Below, one piece after another: positions 51,736 to 59,945 of a DNA stretch of 64,000 bases. Source of the DNA: Prorocentrum cordatum (taxonomy: Eukaryota; Sar; Dinophyceae; Prorocentrales; Prorocentraceae). Position 1 is the stretch's first letter. The number at the start of each line of letters is the position of its first letter. Position numbers and translations under genes: made by a program. Location: assembly GCA_963575745.1 (NCBI GenBank), contig CAUYUJ010000647.1, positions 467,501-531,500 of the forward strand, in the 5' to 3' direction. Below the pieces are notes generated by a model. It had not been told where the DNA came from. It searched no databases and worked only from the letters and a program-made list of their open reading frames with translations.

Positions 51736-54273
51736 GATGCAGAGACGGCGCAAGCATAATCCTTCGGAGGTTCCCGCGGGTGATCGGCGCTGGGCCCCAC
51801 TCCGTGGCGCGCTGAACGCGCCAGGGGCGGCTGCCGCTCCAAGACATCCGCGCGGACCTCCGAAAGTTGATGCCCATGCCGCTTCTTCCTCTTCGACCGT
51901 CAGTACGTGGAGCATCCTTTCCCGCCGCTGTTCGCCACTATGGTCGCCAACGCCTACTACCCCGAGTGCAACGAGACGTCGCTCACTGGCATGCGGCTGC
52001 CGCAGGCTTGCGATGATGGCGGCATGCGGGGGTACTCAGGCTGCTTCTCGGTGGCCCGACTCGGGAGGGCGGGGGGCGTGCACATCTACGAGACGGCGGG
52101 CCACGTCGGACTGCCAGACAAGTGGGCCTTCCACATCTCGAGGAAGAGACATCGGAGCCGGCACGAATTTCTGGAGCTCCGCGCGGACTTCTTGAGTCAG
52201 GGGCAACGGTAGGGGGGATGGGCATAGGGGGGATGCATCGACCGTCAATTGCCCATTGATCGCCGGCGGCATTCGATCGACCCTCAATTGCCCAGGAATG
52301 TGCGCATTCGCTATCGGGGCCCTATCGCCGATCTATCGGCGATGTATCGCCGGTTCCAGGTCGATGCCCCTCCCCTATGCCAGTCCCCCCCCCTATCGTT
52401 GCTCCCAATTGAAACGGCGCTGGATCCACCCAGTGGCGCCTCGGGCGCCGTCCCCAGGAGTTCCGCGCGCTCGAAGGGGAGGGTCCAGGGCGCCGATTCC
52501 CGCAGAGTCCGCGCGGAGCGCCGACAGTTCGTGTTTATGTGCAGTTGTTGGCCACTCCTGCCGAAGACCTTCATGCTGTGAGTCAGCGAGCGAAGAACGG
52601 TATAAAATAAACTTTCCGCCGTCGGGGACACCTGCCCCTGGGCGGCTGGAAAGTTTCTACCCCTACGGTGCCACCGTAAGGGTATAAACTTTCCAGCCGC
52701 CCTGGGGCAGGTGTCCCCGACGGCGAAAAAGTTTATTTTATACCGTTCTTCGCCCGTTAAGTGAGTGGCCTCACCCATTTCGCCCTTGCTCCGCGGCCGC
52801 CCTCTGTCCTGTCTCTCGCTCGTGCTGCCAGACAGCTCGTGTGCTTCGCCCCAGCCTTCTGGAGCGCGCGAGCGGACTGCTTCTGCCGCGCCGCGGCGGA
52901 GACAGGTGATGCAGTTGTCTGTTCCTCGGGCATCGAGAGCACGAGGCTGAGGCTGGCGCCACGCAGAGGTAGCAACACCCGTCGCGTGGAGAGGACAACC
53001 AGGGATGAATGGGGTTGCGACGTGTCCAGCGAGCTTCCCAGCGTGCCCCTTGGCTCCAGACTAGAGATTCCGGTCGCCTACGTGGTGTGTCGGACGTCGG
53101 ACAGTGACAGCCGCATCACCGAGGAGATGGTGCGGGAGCAGAACAGGTGGGCCAACGAAGCTTATCGTGGGGATTCGCCCTGGCAGCCTATGGCCTTTGA
53201 CAGGGGGCACCCCGATGCCGTGGACATGAAGATTGGATTCAAACTCGTAGATGTCAAGATCGTGACCGACCGTGAATGTGCCCAGAGAGGGTTCACGGAC
53301 TGGGGCCGCAGCCTGACTCGTAAGTACAATCCGAAGCCGTTAGAGCAGCTTACCATTGTCATTGTCACAGACGACATGTCCGGTGTCCTGGGGCAGACGC
53401 AGTTCCCTTTCGACGTTCCAGAGGACAGCCCTGAGCAGATGGTCGTGGTGTCGGCCGAGGGGTTCCGGAGCTTCCCCAGTGAGGGGGGGATGGAGAATTG
53501 AGGAGGGAAGATGAGGGTCGATGGGCGAGGTTTTTTAGAGTCCTTAGCCCTGTTTTCGGCCTCCCTGGCTGCCCCCTGAGGCTCCAAGGGGCCCTTCCTT
53601 CCAGAACCCTTGGAGACCTCTGAGCTCTGGGGACCTCGGGATACCTCTCGGGACTTCCAGGGACCTCCTGAGCGGAGGTGGGGAGATTGAGAGGGAGGGG
53701 CGACGGGGGGGTAGCGGGAGGGAGGGAGGTCAGAACTTGGGCAAAGAGTCGGATATGCGGTACGACGAGGGGGACACGGTGGTGCACGAGGTTGGGCACG
53801 CGCTCGGCCTATACCACACCTTCCAGTCGGGCTGCCAGAGCGGGCAAGGGGGCGACTGGGTCGACGACACGAACCCAGAGATGTTCCCGCATTTCACCTG
53901 TGACAGGTCGAAGAATAGAAAACATAGGCATAAGCCTTCGGATGACCGCGCGAAGTTCTTGGATCGGCGCTGGACCCCCCTCGCTGGCGCGCGAAGCGCG
54001 CCCGGGGAGGCGCCGGAGCCGCCGCCCTGAGATTCAGCGCCGATCACAGCAAGTCCGCGCGGCCTTCCGACGGTTGATCCTCATGCCGCTTCTGCCTCTG
54101 CCAGGTCCTCCTCCTGCCATTCGCCCGACCCAGTCCGCAACTTTATGGACTACACGCCGGACTCGTGCATGGTGGGCTTCACGGAGGGGCAGAAGCGCCG
54201 CGCCTGGTGCGTGCTCGAGAAGACCCGGCCCGCGCTCTTCAGGAGGTCGCTGGCCGTGGACCCGACGGGCTAA
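51361..54273 (+). CDS. M43 (pappalysin-like) zinc metalloprotease, multi-exon
   Basis: A secreted metalloprotease reconstructed from at least five exons: 51361 to about 51735, about 51904-52142, about 52900-53490, about 53734-53906, and 54105-54273. It begins with a signal peptide (MTFYSLVGLVLLLSRASVADA). The catalytic part has IPVAYVV, then HEVGHALGLYHTF (53785-53823) with three zinc-binding His, the GLYHTFQSGC and DWVDDT features of family M43, and NFMDYTPDSCMVGFTEGQ with the Met-turn. It stops at TAA 54271. Intron 53907-54104 is defined to the base; other junctions are approximate. Three introns hold inverted-repeat elements of one family. It would cut extracellular proteins; the substrate is unknown. 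Confidence 0.8.
51730..51903. mobile_element. introner-like element, intron 1 of the metalloprotease gene
   Basis: The left arm GCATAATCCTTCGGAGGTTC (from 51753), ending GATCGGCGCTGG, is inverted at the right as GCGGCTGCCGCTCCAAGACA and CCGCGCGGACCTCCGAAAGT. A central hairpin GGCGCGCTGAACGCGCC lies at 51806-51822. The right end TCTTCGAC is the inverse of the GTCGAAGA start of the copy at 53907. The donor is unclear (GA or GC dinucleotide); the acceptor is probably 51902-51903. Confidence 0.65.
51904..52142 (+). CDS. metalloprotease exon 2
   Basis: YVEHPFPPLFATMVANAYYP, ECNETSLTGMRLPQACDDGG and HIYETAGHVGLPDKWAFHIS are natural coding sequence with several Cys, as in a secreted protein. The acceptor is probably CAG at 51901-51903. 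The frame runs on into the next inverted-repeat element from about 52143 (GGAAGAGACATCGGAG), where coding should end. No domain named. Confidence 0.5.
52143..52555. mobile_element. introner-like element with nested insert, intron 2 of the metalloprotease gene
   Basis: The left arm CACGAATTTCTGGAGCTCCG (from 52162) continues CGCGGACTTCTTGAGTC; the right arm (52488-52553) is its inverse, GATTCCCGCAGAGTCCGCGC then GGAGCGCCGACAGTTCGTG. A GGCGCCTCGGGCGCC hairpin lies near 52434-52448. Between the arms sits a further inverted repeat (52196-52405), so one element seems to lie inside another. Confidence 0.6.
52196..52405. mobile_element. nested inverted-repeat element
   Basis: The left arm has GCAACGGTAGGGGGGATGGG, then CATAGGGGGGATGCATCGACC; the right arm (52358-52405) has GGTCGATGCCCCTCCCCTATG, written here as two parts, and CCCCCTATCGTTGC. 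The interior holds the ATCGCCGATCTATCGGCGAT palindrome at about 52324-52343. Confidence 0.6.
52590..52753. mobile_element. 164-bp near-perfect palindrome
   Basis: The left half starts GCGAAGAACGGTATAAAATA and the right half ends with its complement TATTTTATACCGTTCTTCGC. The centre is TACGGTG-C-CACCGTA near 52671. Arms of about 80 nt differ at only a few positions (for example one or two bases near CGGCGAAAAAG and GGGGCAG). GTGAGT flanks it at 52578-52583 and about 52760-52765, possibly a target duplication. It lies in intron 2 of the metalloprotease gene. It would fold into a long hairpin in DNA or RNA. Confidence 0.85.
52900..53490 (+). CDS. metalloprotease exon 3 (N-terminal half of the M43 domain)
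   Basis: The frame from about 52900 contains SSELPSVPLGSRLEIPVAYV (53029), ITEEMVREQNRWANEAYRGD (53116), IGFKLVDVKIVTDREC, EQLTIVIVTDDMSGVLGQT (53344) and MVVVSAEGFRSFPSEGG. The IPV start, the EQ-N-W-AN--Y helix and the IVI strand are as in M43 proteases before the zinc site. The 5' border is unresolved; GACAG at 52900-52904 is one candidate acceptor. The frame closes at TGA 53499 within the next intron; the donor probably lies in the G-rich run 53480-53495. Confidence 0.7.
53491..53733. other. metalloprotease intron 3, G-rich with GGGACCTC repeats
   Basis: The intron contains GACCTC-GGG-type short repeats (53600-53680) and a purine-rich 3' end. No arms of the introner-like family are visible, so it may have another origin. 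The acceptor is likely CAG 53731-53733. Confidence 0.5.
53734..53906 (+). CDS. metalloprotease exon 4 (HExxHxxGLxH zinc site)
   Basis: From the likely acceptor GGTCAG|AAC, the frame reads LGKESDMRYDEGDTVVHEVG, HALGLYHTFQSGCQSGQGGD and WVDDTNPEMFPHFTCDR. The three His and the Glu of the catalytic site are intact, as is the Gly and Cys pattern behind it. The exon ends TGTGACAG at 53906, in phase 2, one base before the introner-like intron. Confidence 0.85.
53907..54104 (+). mobile_element. introner-like element forming intron 4 (GT-AG) of the metalloprotease gene
   Basis: The intron is 198 nt, GTCGAAG...TGCCAG. CAGGTC occurs at both ends (53904-53909 and 54102-54107), so a target duplication supplies both splice sites. 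The left arm GCATAAGCCTTCGGATGACC, followed by GATCGGCGCTGG, is inverted at the right (CAGCGCCGATC, then AAGTCCGCGCGGCCTTCCGA and CTCATGC). The central hairpin is GGCGCGCGAAGCGCGCC (53986-54002). Its removal joins TGT GAC AG to G TCC TCC, restoring the protease. No coding capacity. Confidence 0.85.
54105..54273 (+). CDS. metalloprotease exon 5 (Met-turn and C-terminus)
   Basis: Joined to exon 4 the sequence reads FTCDR|SSSCHSPDPVRNFMDYT, then PDSCMVGFTEGQKRRAWCVL and EKTRPALFRRSLAVDPTG, ending TAA 54271-54273. NFMDYTPDSCM is the Met-turn block of M43 enzymes. There is no further domain, so the predicted enzyme is short, with the catalytic domain at its C-terminus. Confidence 0.85.
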
Positions 54274-54905
54274 ACGCGCGGCACCGTTGGTGCCCCGCAG
54301 TCGGGCAAGGGCACAAGTGTGTCACGCGGTCCATGAACGCATGGTCGCGTGGGGTGCGCTCCCGCCCAAGATCAAGAAGAGTAGTGTGTGCATACAGTTC
54401 CTTCTGACTGTGCAATCGAAGGGGGCTGCAGAGGTCCCTTGAGGCCGTGGGGCCCATGTGCCAAGAGGCGGCAGCGCAGAGAGCACCAGTGGTCGCGGCG
54501 CGCTGTTCTGGCGCCATGCGACCAAGAGTTCAAGTCGAAGTGAAGCAGTGGGGGTCCGTCGCCTTCGTTTGGCTGGCGTCGGGCAGACTCGCCCTAGACA
54601 GGGGCGAGGCATCCCCAGTTCCATGTTGTTATACAGCGGTGCTTCTGCTGTTTCCCCCCACGCATTACAGGGGGGCGCCTGGGGATCACTCTTTCTCCTC
54701 ATCCTCCTTCTCCTCCTCTCTCCTGCTTCTTCTTATTATTATCATGCTTCTTCTTGGTCTTCTTATTGTTCTCAGTATTATTCTTCTCTCCTCCTTCTTT
54801 GTTGCTTCCTTCCTTTGTTCCTTTCTTCCTTCCTTCCTTCCTGCCCCTCCTCCTCTTCCTCCACCTCGTCCCCTCCTCCTCTTCCTCCACCTCGTCCCCG
54901 ACCGA
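54274..54905. repeat. 3' flank with CTC, TTCC and CACCTCGTCCC repeats
   Basis: Pyrimidine-rich from about 54700, with (CTTC)n near 54823-54842 and a direct duplication of about 27 nt (CTCCTCTTCCTCCACCTCGT at 54849 and 54876). Nothing else is recognised. Confidence 0.7.
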
Positions 54906-54906
54906 C

Positions 54907-55000
54907 AGTCGAAGAAGAGCAAAGGCATTTACATAGTCTTAAGCTTTCGGAGGCCCGCGCGGATTTCTCGGACCTGCGCTGTGCCCCCCCGTGACAGGGG
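54907..55000 (+). mobile_element. truncated introner-like element
   Basis: ACAGTCGAAGAAGAGCAAAG, then CTTTCGGAGGCCCGCGCGGA and TTTCTCGGACCTGCGCTG, match the left half of the family. The right half is missing and a (CTC)n tract follows shortly after. Confidence 0.6.
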
Positions 55001-55029
55001 AGATTGGTCTTCTGGGCCACTCTTATCTC

Positions 55030-55095
55030 CTCTCATTCTCCTCTTCCTCCTCCTCCTCCTCTTCCTCCTCCTCCTCCCCCTCCTCCTCCTCAGTA
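55030..55095. repeat. (CTC)n tract
   Basis: About 60 bp of CTC/CTT. Confidence 0.85.
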
Positions 55096-55144
55096 TCCCT
55101 TTTCCTTCTTCTATTGCTGCCGATCCGCTTCTTGTGCTGTTTTT

Positions 55145-55845
55145 TATTTCAGCGCACCTGTCGCACGCTTCCTGCCCCCCAGGGAGCTCCACATGTGGCA
55201 CCAATGCGGGTGTCCACATGGCGTCCTTGCGCTCATTTCGTCACAGCCCTCACGCGTTGTCTGCCCCCCTTGGGAGCTACACATCTGGTGCCAGTGGGGG
55301 TGTCCACATGGAGCCCGCGCGCATATTTCAGCACGCCTCTCACGTGTTTCCTGCCCCCCATGGAGCTCGATCTGTGGCCCCAGTGGGGGTGTCTACACGG
55401 CGTCCCCGCACCTATTTCGGTACACCCCTCAGGCGCTTCCTGCCCGCAGGAAGCTCCACCTATGGCCCCAGCGGGGGTGTCCACATGGCGTCCCTGCGCG
55501 CATTGCGGCACGCCCCTCACGTGGCTCCTGTTTCCGTATTGAGCTTGGCGTCATGGGGGGGTGTCTGCAGCATGGCGTCCCTGCGCTGATTTCGGCTCGC
55601 TTCTCCCACGGCTCCCTGCCTCCATGTGGAGCTCCACCCATGGCGCCAGTTAGGGTGTCCGCACGGCGTCGCCGCACCTAACTCGGCACACTGCTCTGGC
55701 GTTTCCTGCCCTCCAGGAGGGAGCTCGACCTGTGGCCGCAGTGGGGTGTCCACTGGCGTTCCTGCACCCATGTCGGCACACTCCTCACTCGTCTTCTGCC
55801 CCCCAGGGAGTTCCACCCAGGGCCCCAGTGGGGTAGATCCCTCTG
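55145..55845. repeat. 90-bp satellite array 3, diverged
   Basis: About seven to eight units of 85-95 bp with CACGCCTCTCAC, TCCTGCCCCCCAGGGAGCTC, CCAGTGGGGGTGTCCACATGG and CGTCCCTGCGC. Order and spacing match the units at 46770 and 49215 (GGGAGCTCC, CCCCAGTGGG, CATGGCG), so it is a sister array with a different variant. As before, the (CTC)n tract stands directly upstream. Confidence 0.85.
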
Positions 55846-56320
55846 AATGTGTTCTCGCGTGTTGAGCGGTCCTGTAGATAGTCGCTTCGCTTTGACAAAG
55901 AGAAAGGGTTGGGTTCTTCGTCAGGCTATGTTTTCACCTGCCCTCATCTTCCTCCTGCCCCAACAGGGCGACTTGACCAACGGCTCTCGCCTTTGAAGGT
56001 TACCCAGGTTTTGTTTTTGAGCGTCTTGATGCCCGATGCGAGCCATCGCTTGTCGGAGCTTGAGCTTGCGGTTGGCACAGGGTCCCAAGGTCTGGCTCAG
56101 CTCGGCTCCTCTTCCCCGCCCCCCGCTGCCGTCCGGCTTTGCCCACTCCCCAGCCTGCTCATCCTCTCTCTGTCGGGGTTACGTTGGGTTAGGGCGCCAG
56201 CGCCCGTTTTGAGGGTGGTGCTTCCCCTGTCCAGGGGTGCCCGAAGCAATTTTCCTTTGAACCCGCCTGTGGCCATCCCCCCACCTTCACGTCCTTTCCG
56301 ACTCTGCCGCCGCTGGCTTC
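55846..56320. other. no gene recognised
   Basis: GGGTTGGGTTCTTCGTCAGG at 55907-55926 is a dispersed word also seen at 47243. Otherwise anonymous, with an open plus frame lacking domains. Confidence 0.4.
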
Positions 56321-56324
56321 TCTC

Positions 56325-56416
56325 GCTCCTCCCTCCTCCCTCCTCCCTCCTCCCTCCTCCCTCCTCCCCCCTCCCTCCCTCTCTCCTCCCTCCTCCCTCC
56401 TCCCTCCTCCCTCCTG
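56325..56416. repeat. (CTCCCTC)n heptanucleotide tract
   Basis: About 90 bp of CTCCCTC with one change of register near 56367. Confidence 0.9.
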
Positions 56417-56604
56417 GGCCGGAGCGCTGCCCTTCCCCGGGCGAGCGGCGCGGGGGCGCAGCAGCAGGCGCGCAGACCGCGCACCTCGGGGTGCCTAATG
56501 CGCGATGTTGGGTGACCCAGCTCTCTGCCGCCGCTGCTTCTTCCGCTCCTGCTCCCTGCCCCCCGCGGACGGGTCTGGGAGGCCAGGAAGAGGATCAATC
56601 AGTT

Positions 56605-56731
56605 TCAGAGCGTTCCGGAGCGCTCTGAGATGGCCGCGGCGCCCGAGACATTCTCCAGAGCCGCCAGACCTCAGAGATTCTCGATTTACCTCACCCGAAT
56701 TTTTCCTCGTCCTGGCTTCGTCTTACCCCCT
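56605..56731 (+). repeat. dispersed repeat R2, copy 2
   Basis: Same order of words as at 27842-27981 on the same strand, with about 85 percent identity by eye. Confidence 0.75.
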
Positions 56732-56954
56732 GGTCAGCTCCCCAGACATCCGACGATGAAGGTCCCGACCCATTCCCCAGGGTCAGCTTTTCGTCACGGG
56801 TCCACTTTCGGGCTAATGCCAGTGGCCTGCATCGAGGAAAAGCGGCCAGACTGAACAAAGGCATATCGTCGGATATCTGGGTCTCCACTCAGCATTCCCT
56901 CTCCAGGGTCCATTTCGATCCGATCGACCCGATTCGACCTGATTTGATAGGTGT

Positions 56955-57055
56955 TGTGTGAGATTCTGACCATTGCAGCTTTCCGAAGTCACCAACGTGC
57001 GGCAGTGCTGTGGAATTCTCACCATTGCAGATTTCCGAAGTCACGAACGTATAAC
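56955..57055. repeat. 53-bp tandem duplication
   Basis: ATTCT-ACCATTGCAG-TTTCC then GAAGTCAC-AACGT occurs at 56963 and again at 57016. Confidence 0.85.
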
Positions 57056-57062
57056 ATGGCTA

Positions 57063-57128
57063 GGTCGTCGTCGTCGTCGTTGTCGTCGTGGTCGTCGTCG
57101 TCGTCTTCGTACGACGACGACGACGACC
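57063..57128. repeat. (GTC)n then (CGA)n tract
   Basis: GTC triplets on the left change to CGA triplets (the complement) near 57109, giving a possible hairpin. Confidence 0.8.
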
Positions 57129-57239
57129 TTCTTTTTCCGCTTCATACATCCCACGTGCGACTCGTTGGGACAGAAAGTTCATTTCCCCCCCGGGACCCCG
57201 AACTTTCTAATCCCCGGAGGATTAATATCTGGGGCTCAG

Positions 57240-57425
57240 GGTTAGGCTCGATCCGATTTGATTCCGATATTCGGACGTTCCGATGCGGCCCGATATGTGC
57301 ATGGCTTTGTTGCGCATCCAGGCGCAGCTGATCCGATTCGGTTTCGACTCCGTGCTGGTGCAGTCCCATCTGGCTTACGTTCCGACTCGATCCGATTTCC
57401 CGATTCGGTGCTGACTGGTTTCGCC
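57240..57425. repeat. degenerate GATCCGATTCG repeat
   Basis: GATCCGATT, GATTCCGAT and CGATTCGG words recur irregularly here and near 56908-56945. Confidence 0.5.
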
Positions 57426-57664
57426 CCAACAGAGACCAAAGATCTTCACCCTGCCAGCAGGAGCCGTCCAAGTCCACCAAGCCGCTGCCCGCGTGGGCCT
57501 ACTGGATGGGCCTGGCCGCGCCCCTCGGCAGCTGCGAGCCCTCTGGCGGCCCTCCCTCGGCCTTCTGCAGGCCCTCGGCGGCCCCTCGGCGGCTCCCGGT
57601 GCTCTCCCGAAGAACCAACCAGTTGCACAAGTCTCGAGCCACCGTCTGGGGGTCGATCGTCGGG

Positions 57665-57751
57665 GGGACCTCGGCAGGCGGTGAATCTGGATATGCTCGG
57701 GCAGTGGCGGGGGGGGGGCCTGTGTTCATATCCACCGCCTGCCGAGGTCCC
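57665..57751. repeat. foldback repeat F1, copy 2
   Basis: GGGACCTCGGCAGGCGGTG (57665-57683) is perfectly complementary to CACCGCCTGCCGAGGTCCC (57733-57751), and GGATATG pairs with CATATCC further in. The arm CCTCGGCAGGCGGTG is shared with 27460-27474. Confidence 0.8.
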
Positions 57752-57759
57752 GGAGGATC

Positions 57760-57880
57760 AATCCCCCAGGCTCCGCGCGGATCCCTTAGATCGGCGCTGG
57801 CCCTCCTGGCGGCGCCTTCCTGCGCTGCCCGTGGCGCCCTCCGCGCGCCAGGGAGTTGGGGCGCCCAGCGCCGTTGCTTG
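57760..57880 (+). mobile_element. truncated or diverged introner-like element
   Basis: GGCTCCGCGCGGATCCCTTA then GATCGGCGCTGGCCC matches the left arm of the family, followed by a GGCGGCGCC centre. The right arm is hardly recognisable (GGCGCCCAGCGCCG at about 57864). It directly follows the F1 foldback. Confidence 0.45.
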
Positions 57881-58130
57881 TTTCTCGAAGCGTGGAGGCT
57901 CGGGTGCGCCCAGGAGGGGGCCAGCGAAGATGGGGCCCCGATGCAAGAAAACCGCGCGGCGGGCTTCTCGTTCTCTTCCCGGGCCCGCGACGCGCTCCTC
58001 GGGCCTGGCTCCTGTCGGAGAGGAGGCGAGTGGGAGATTGGGAGGGGGAGGGGGAGGAGGAAGAGTAGAGAGAGATACCAGTTGCAGAGCGGGGTCGTGA
58101 CAGGAGGCCCAGGCCGCCCACGCAGACTGA

Positions 58131-59430
58131 CTAAATCAGTCTGGAAACCCGGGTGCGCCTCTTGATCCGGATTGGCGTGCCGTCCGACCAGGTGTCGTAG
58201 TTGACCTTCGGCACCAGGTCATCCTCGAGGCTATCTGCTTTGGTCGGCGGCCGGCACAATTGTTGAAGGTTCTTGCAGGAACTCTTGCGGTCTGCACTGC
58301 ACGTAGTGGAGCATCCACAACGACGACACCACAGCAGCCCGCGAGTCAACACAAGATGATCAATTGCCAACAGTAGTTGCTGTTCCAGACCCCTCTGCGC
58401 CATCTGGCCGCTTCCTCTTCCGTGTCAGATCGACGGTGGCGTGAATCAATTTCACACGCTTGCTGTGAGGGTCCACTACATCACTTGACGACGACGCTAA
58501 TGTATAAGAAGAGTGCTGCCTCATGTCTTCCGCGTAGGCGTCGTCGTGGTCACGTAGGCGTCTTCGTTGTGGTCCAGCCTCCTGCACGGGCTGCTGTTCG
58601 GGGGCCTCGTTGCCACGCCGCCAACACTGGCGGCTGCAAGAAGTTTGAATCCAAGAATCTGCATGTGCGTGCGGCACGGTCTCCAGGCGGGCCCGACACT
58701 AGTATCCAAGCTTGCCGGCCACCACCACATGCGACGACTGTGCAATCGCCTGGGTCCTGCGCTCCTGTAGGATGAATCGCTTCTGGCGCTCAGGAGGCGC
58801 AGCTTTCGTGCGATGCGTGGAGCAGCTCTGCTTGTGCACCGCCACCAAGCGTTTGAGAAGCATCCTTCGACCTTCACATGCCAAGTCGTAAGCGGCGCGG
58901 TCCTGTGCCGGGTCACGCGTCAAATCAGCCTAATTATCAGCAAAGCGGTCTGCGATAGTATTGCCAATCCAATCTCGAACCTCGACGTCGTCCAAGACGT
59001 CCACGGCTTCAATTTCACCATGAAGCGATCGAACCTTACGGACTTTAGCAGTGCCTTCGCGGCTGTCCATCGCCAGCCCGATTGAATGCCACAGGTCAGC
59101 GCTGGCTGCGCAGTATGGGTGGTGAGGCTTGTCTGCCTCAACATCGTCCACTAGGTTCTTGTGGTCGGTATGGTAGATGCCCGAGCCCGTCGTGCGCCGA
59201 ACGAACACCAAGCAAGGAGTCAACCCAGACCGCGGTACTGTCTGAGGTCCCACCATGGCCTGCGTCCATCCACCTTGTAACTGCCATTGGCCGTTCACCT
59301 GCGCAATGGCGATGAGGGACCATGCCGCGCGCCGTAGGATAGCCGAGTTGCTATCGGGACCACCCGAATCGTCGCCACACCAGTGCCACGTTTTAAAGAG
59401 GTGGGCGTTGCCTTCGATGATACCGTCCAT
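58131..59430 (-). pseudogene. antisense LINE 3' fragment: RNase H and zinc-ribbon-like tail
   Basis: Read on the minus strand, 59430-58930 encodes an RNase H: AAWSLIAIAQVNGQWQLQGG, MVGPQTVPRSGL, YHTDHKNLVDDV, ASADLWHSIGLAM and VRDWIGNTIADRFADN. One TAG near 58929 interrupts the frame, which then goes on (LTRDPAQDRAAYDLACEGRR) to about 58700. Further on, 58403-58131 reads LVLTRGLLWCRRCGCSTTCS with two Cys pairs, then KNLQQLC, like a small zinc ribbon. The order RNase H then zinc ribbon fits a LINE C-terminus. The RT is missing. Confidence 0.6.
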
Positions 59431-59506
59431 GCTATATTGTACAAATCAGCCCCCCCCCCACACATGGAGGTCTGGATGATGATGTTGAGGAGGAGGAGGA
59501 CGCTGC

Positions 59507-59945
59507 GTGCTTCTCTACAATAAGGTGCGTGCTGTCCGTGACGTGTTCCCACCACCTTTGGATAGTGAGGCGTGGCATGGGCTTATGATGCACCGAGATA
59601 ACGTGTGCAGGGAATTATTTGTGTCAGGCAGCTGCGTTTCGCCGAATCGGTTTGCGGCAAGCATCGGCCTGCAAGTGCGGGTCCAGTGCATGTACGTACG
59701 TAGGAAATGTCATTTGCCATGGGTACCATGGGCATGCCTTTGGAACGTCCCAAGCTTACCTCATCCACATGAGGTCAAAGCACGGCGCACACAACCCGAT
59801 GCGGCTGTTCGCACGTGCCGGTGCGACGTGCCCTTCGTGCCACACCACATTTTTCCTTTTGTTTTCGGTTGATCGCACATTTGTCCAGAGCCGGCGAAGG
59901 ACCGATCTGGTGCAGAGGCTGGTGTTTTGTCAATTCCCACCTTAA
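59507..59945 (+). pseudogene. LINE C-terminal zinc-finger fragment, plus strand
   Basis: The plus frame 59619-59945 reads AYLIHMRSKHGAHNPMRLFA and GATCPSCHTTFFLLFSVDRT. The H-x4-H and C-x2-C pattern around a LI-HM--KHG block resembles the C2H2-type region near the end of LINE RT proteins. Upstream, 59507 begins another frame with DVFPPPLDSEAWHGLM. It is a relic without start or catalytic domain, opposite in strand to its neighbours. Confidence 0.45.
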
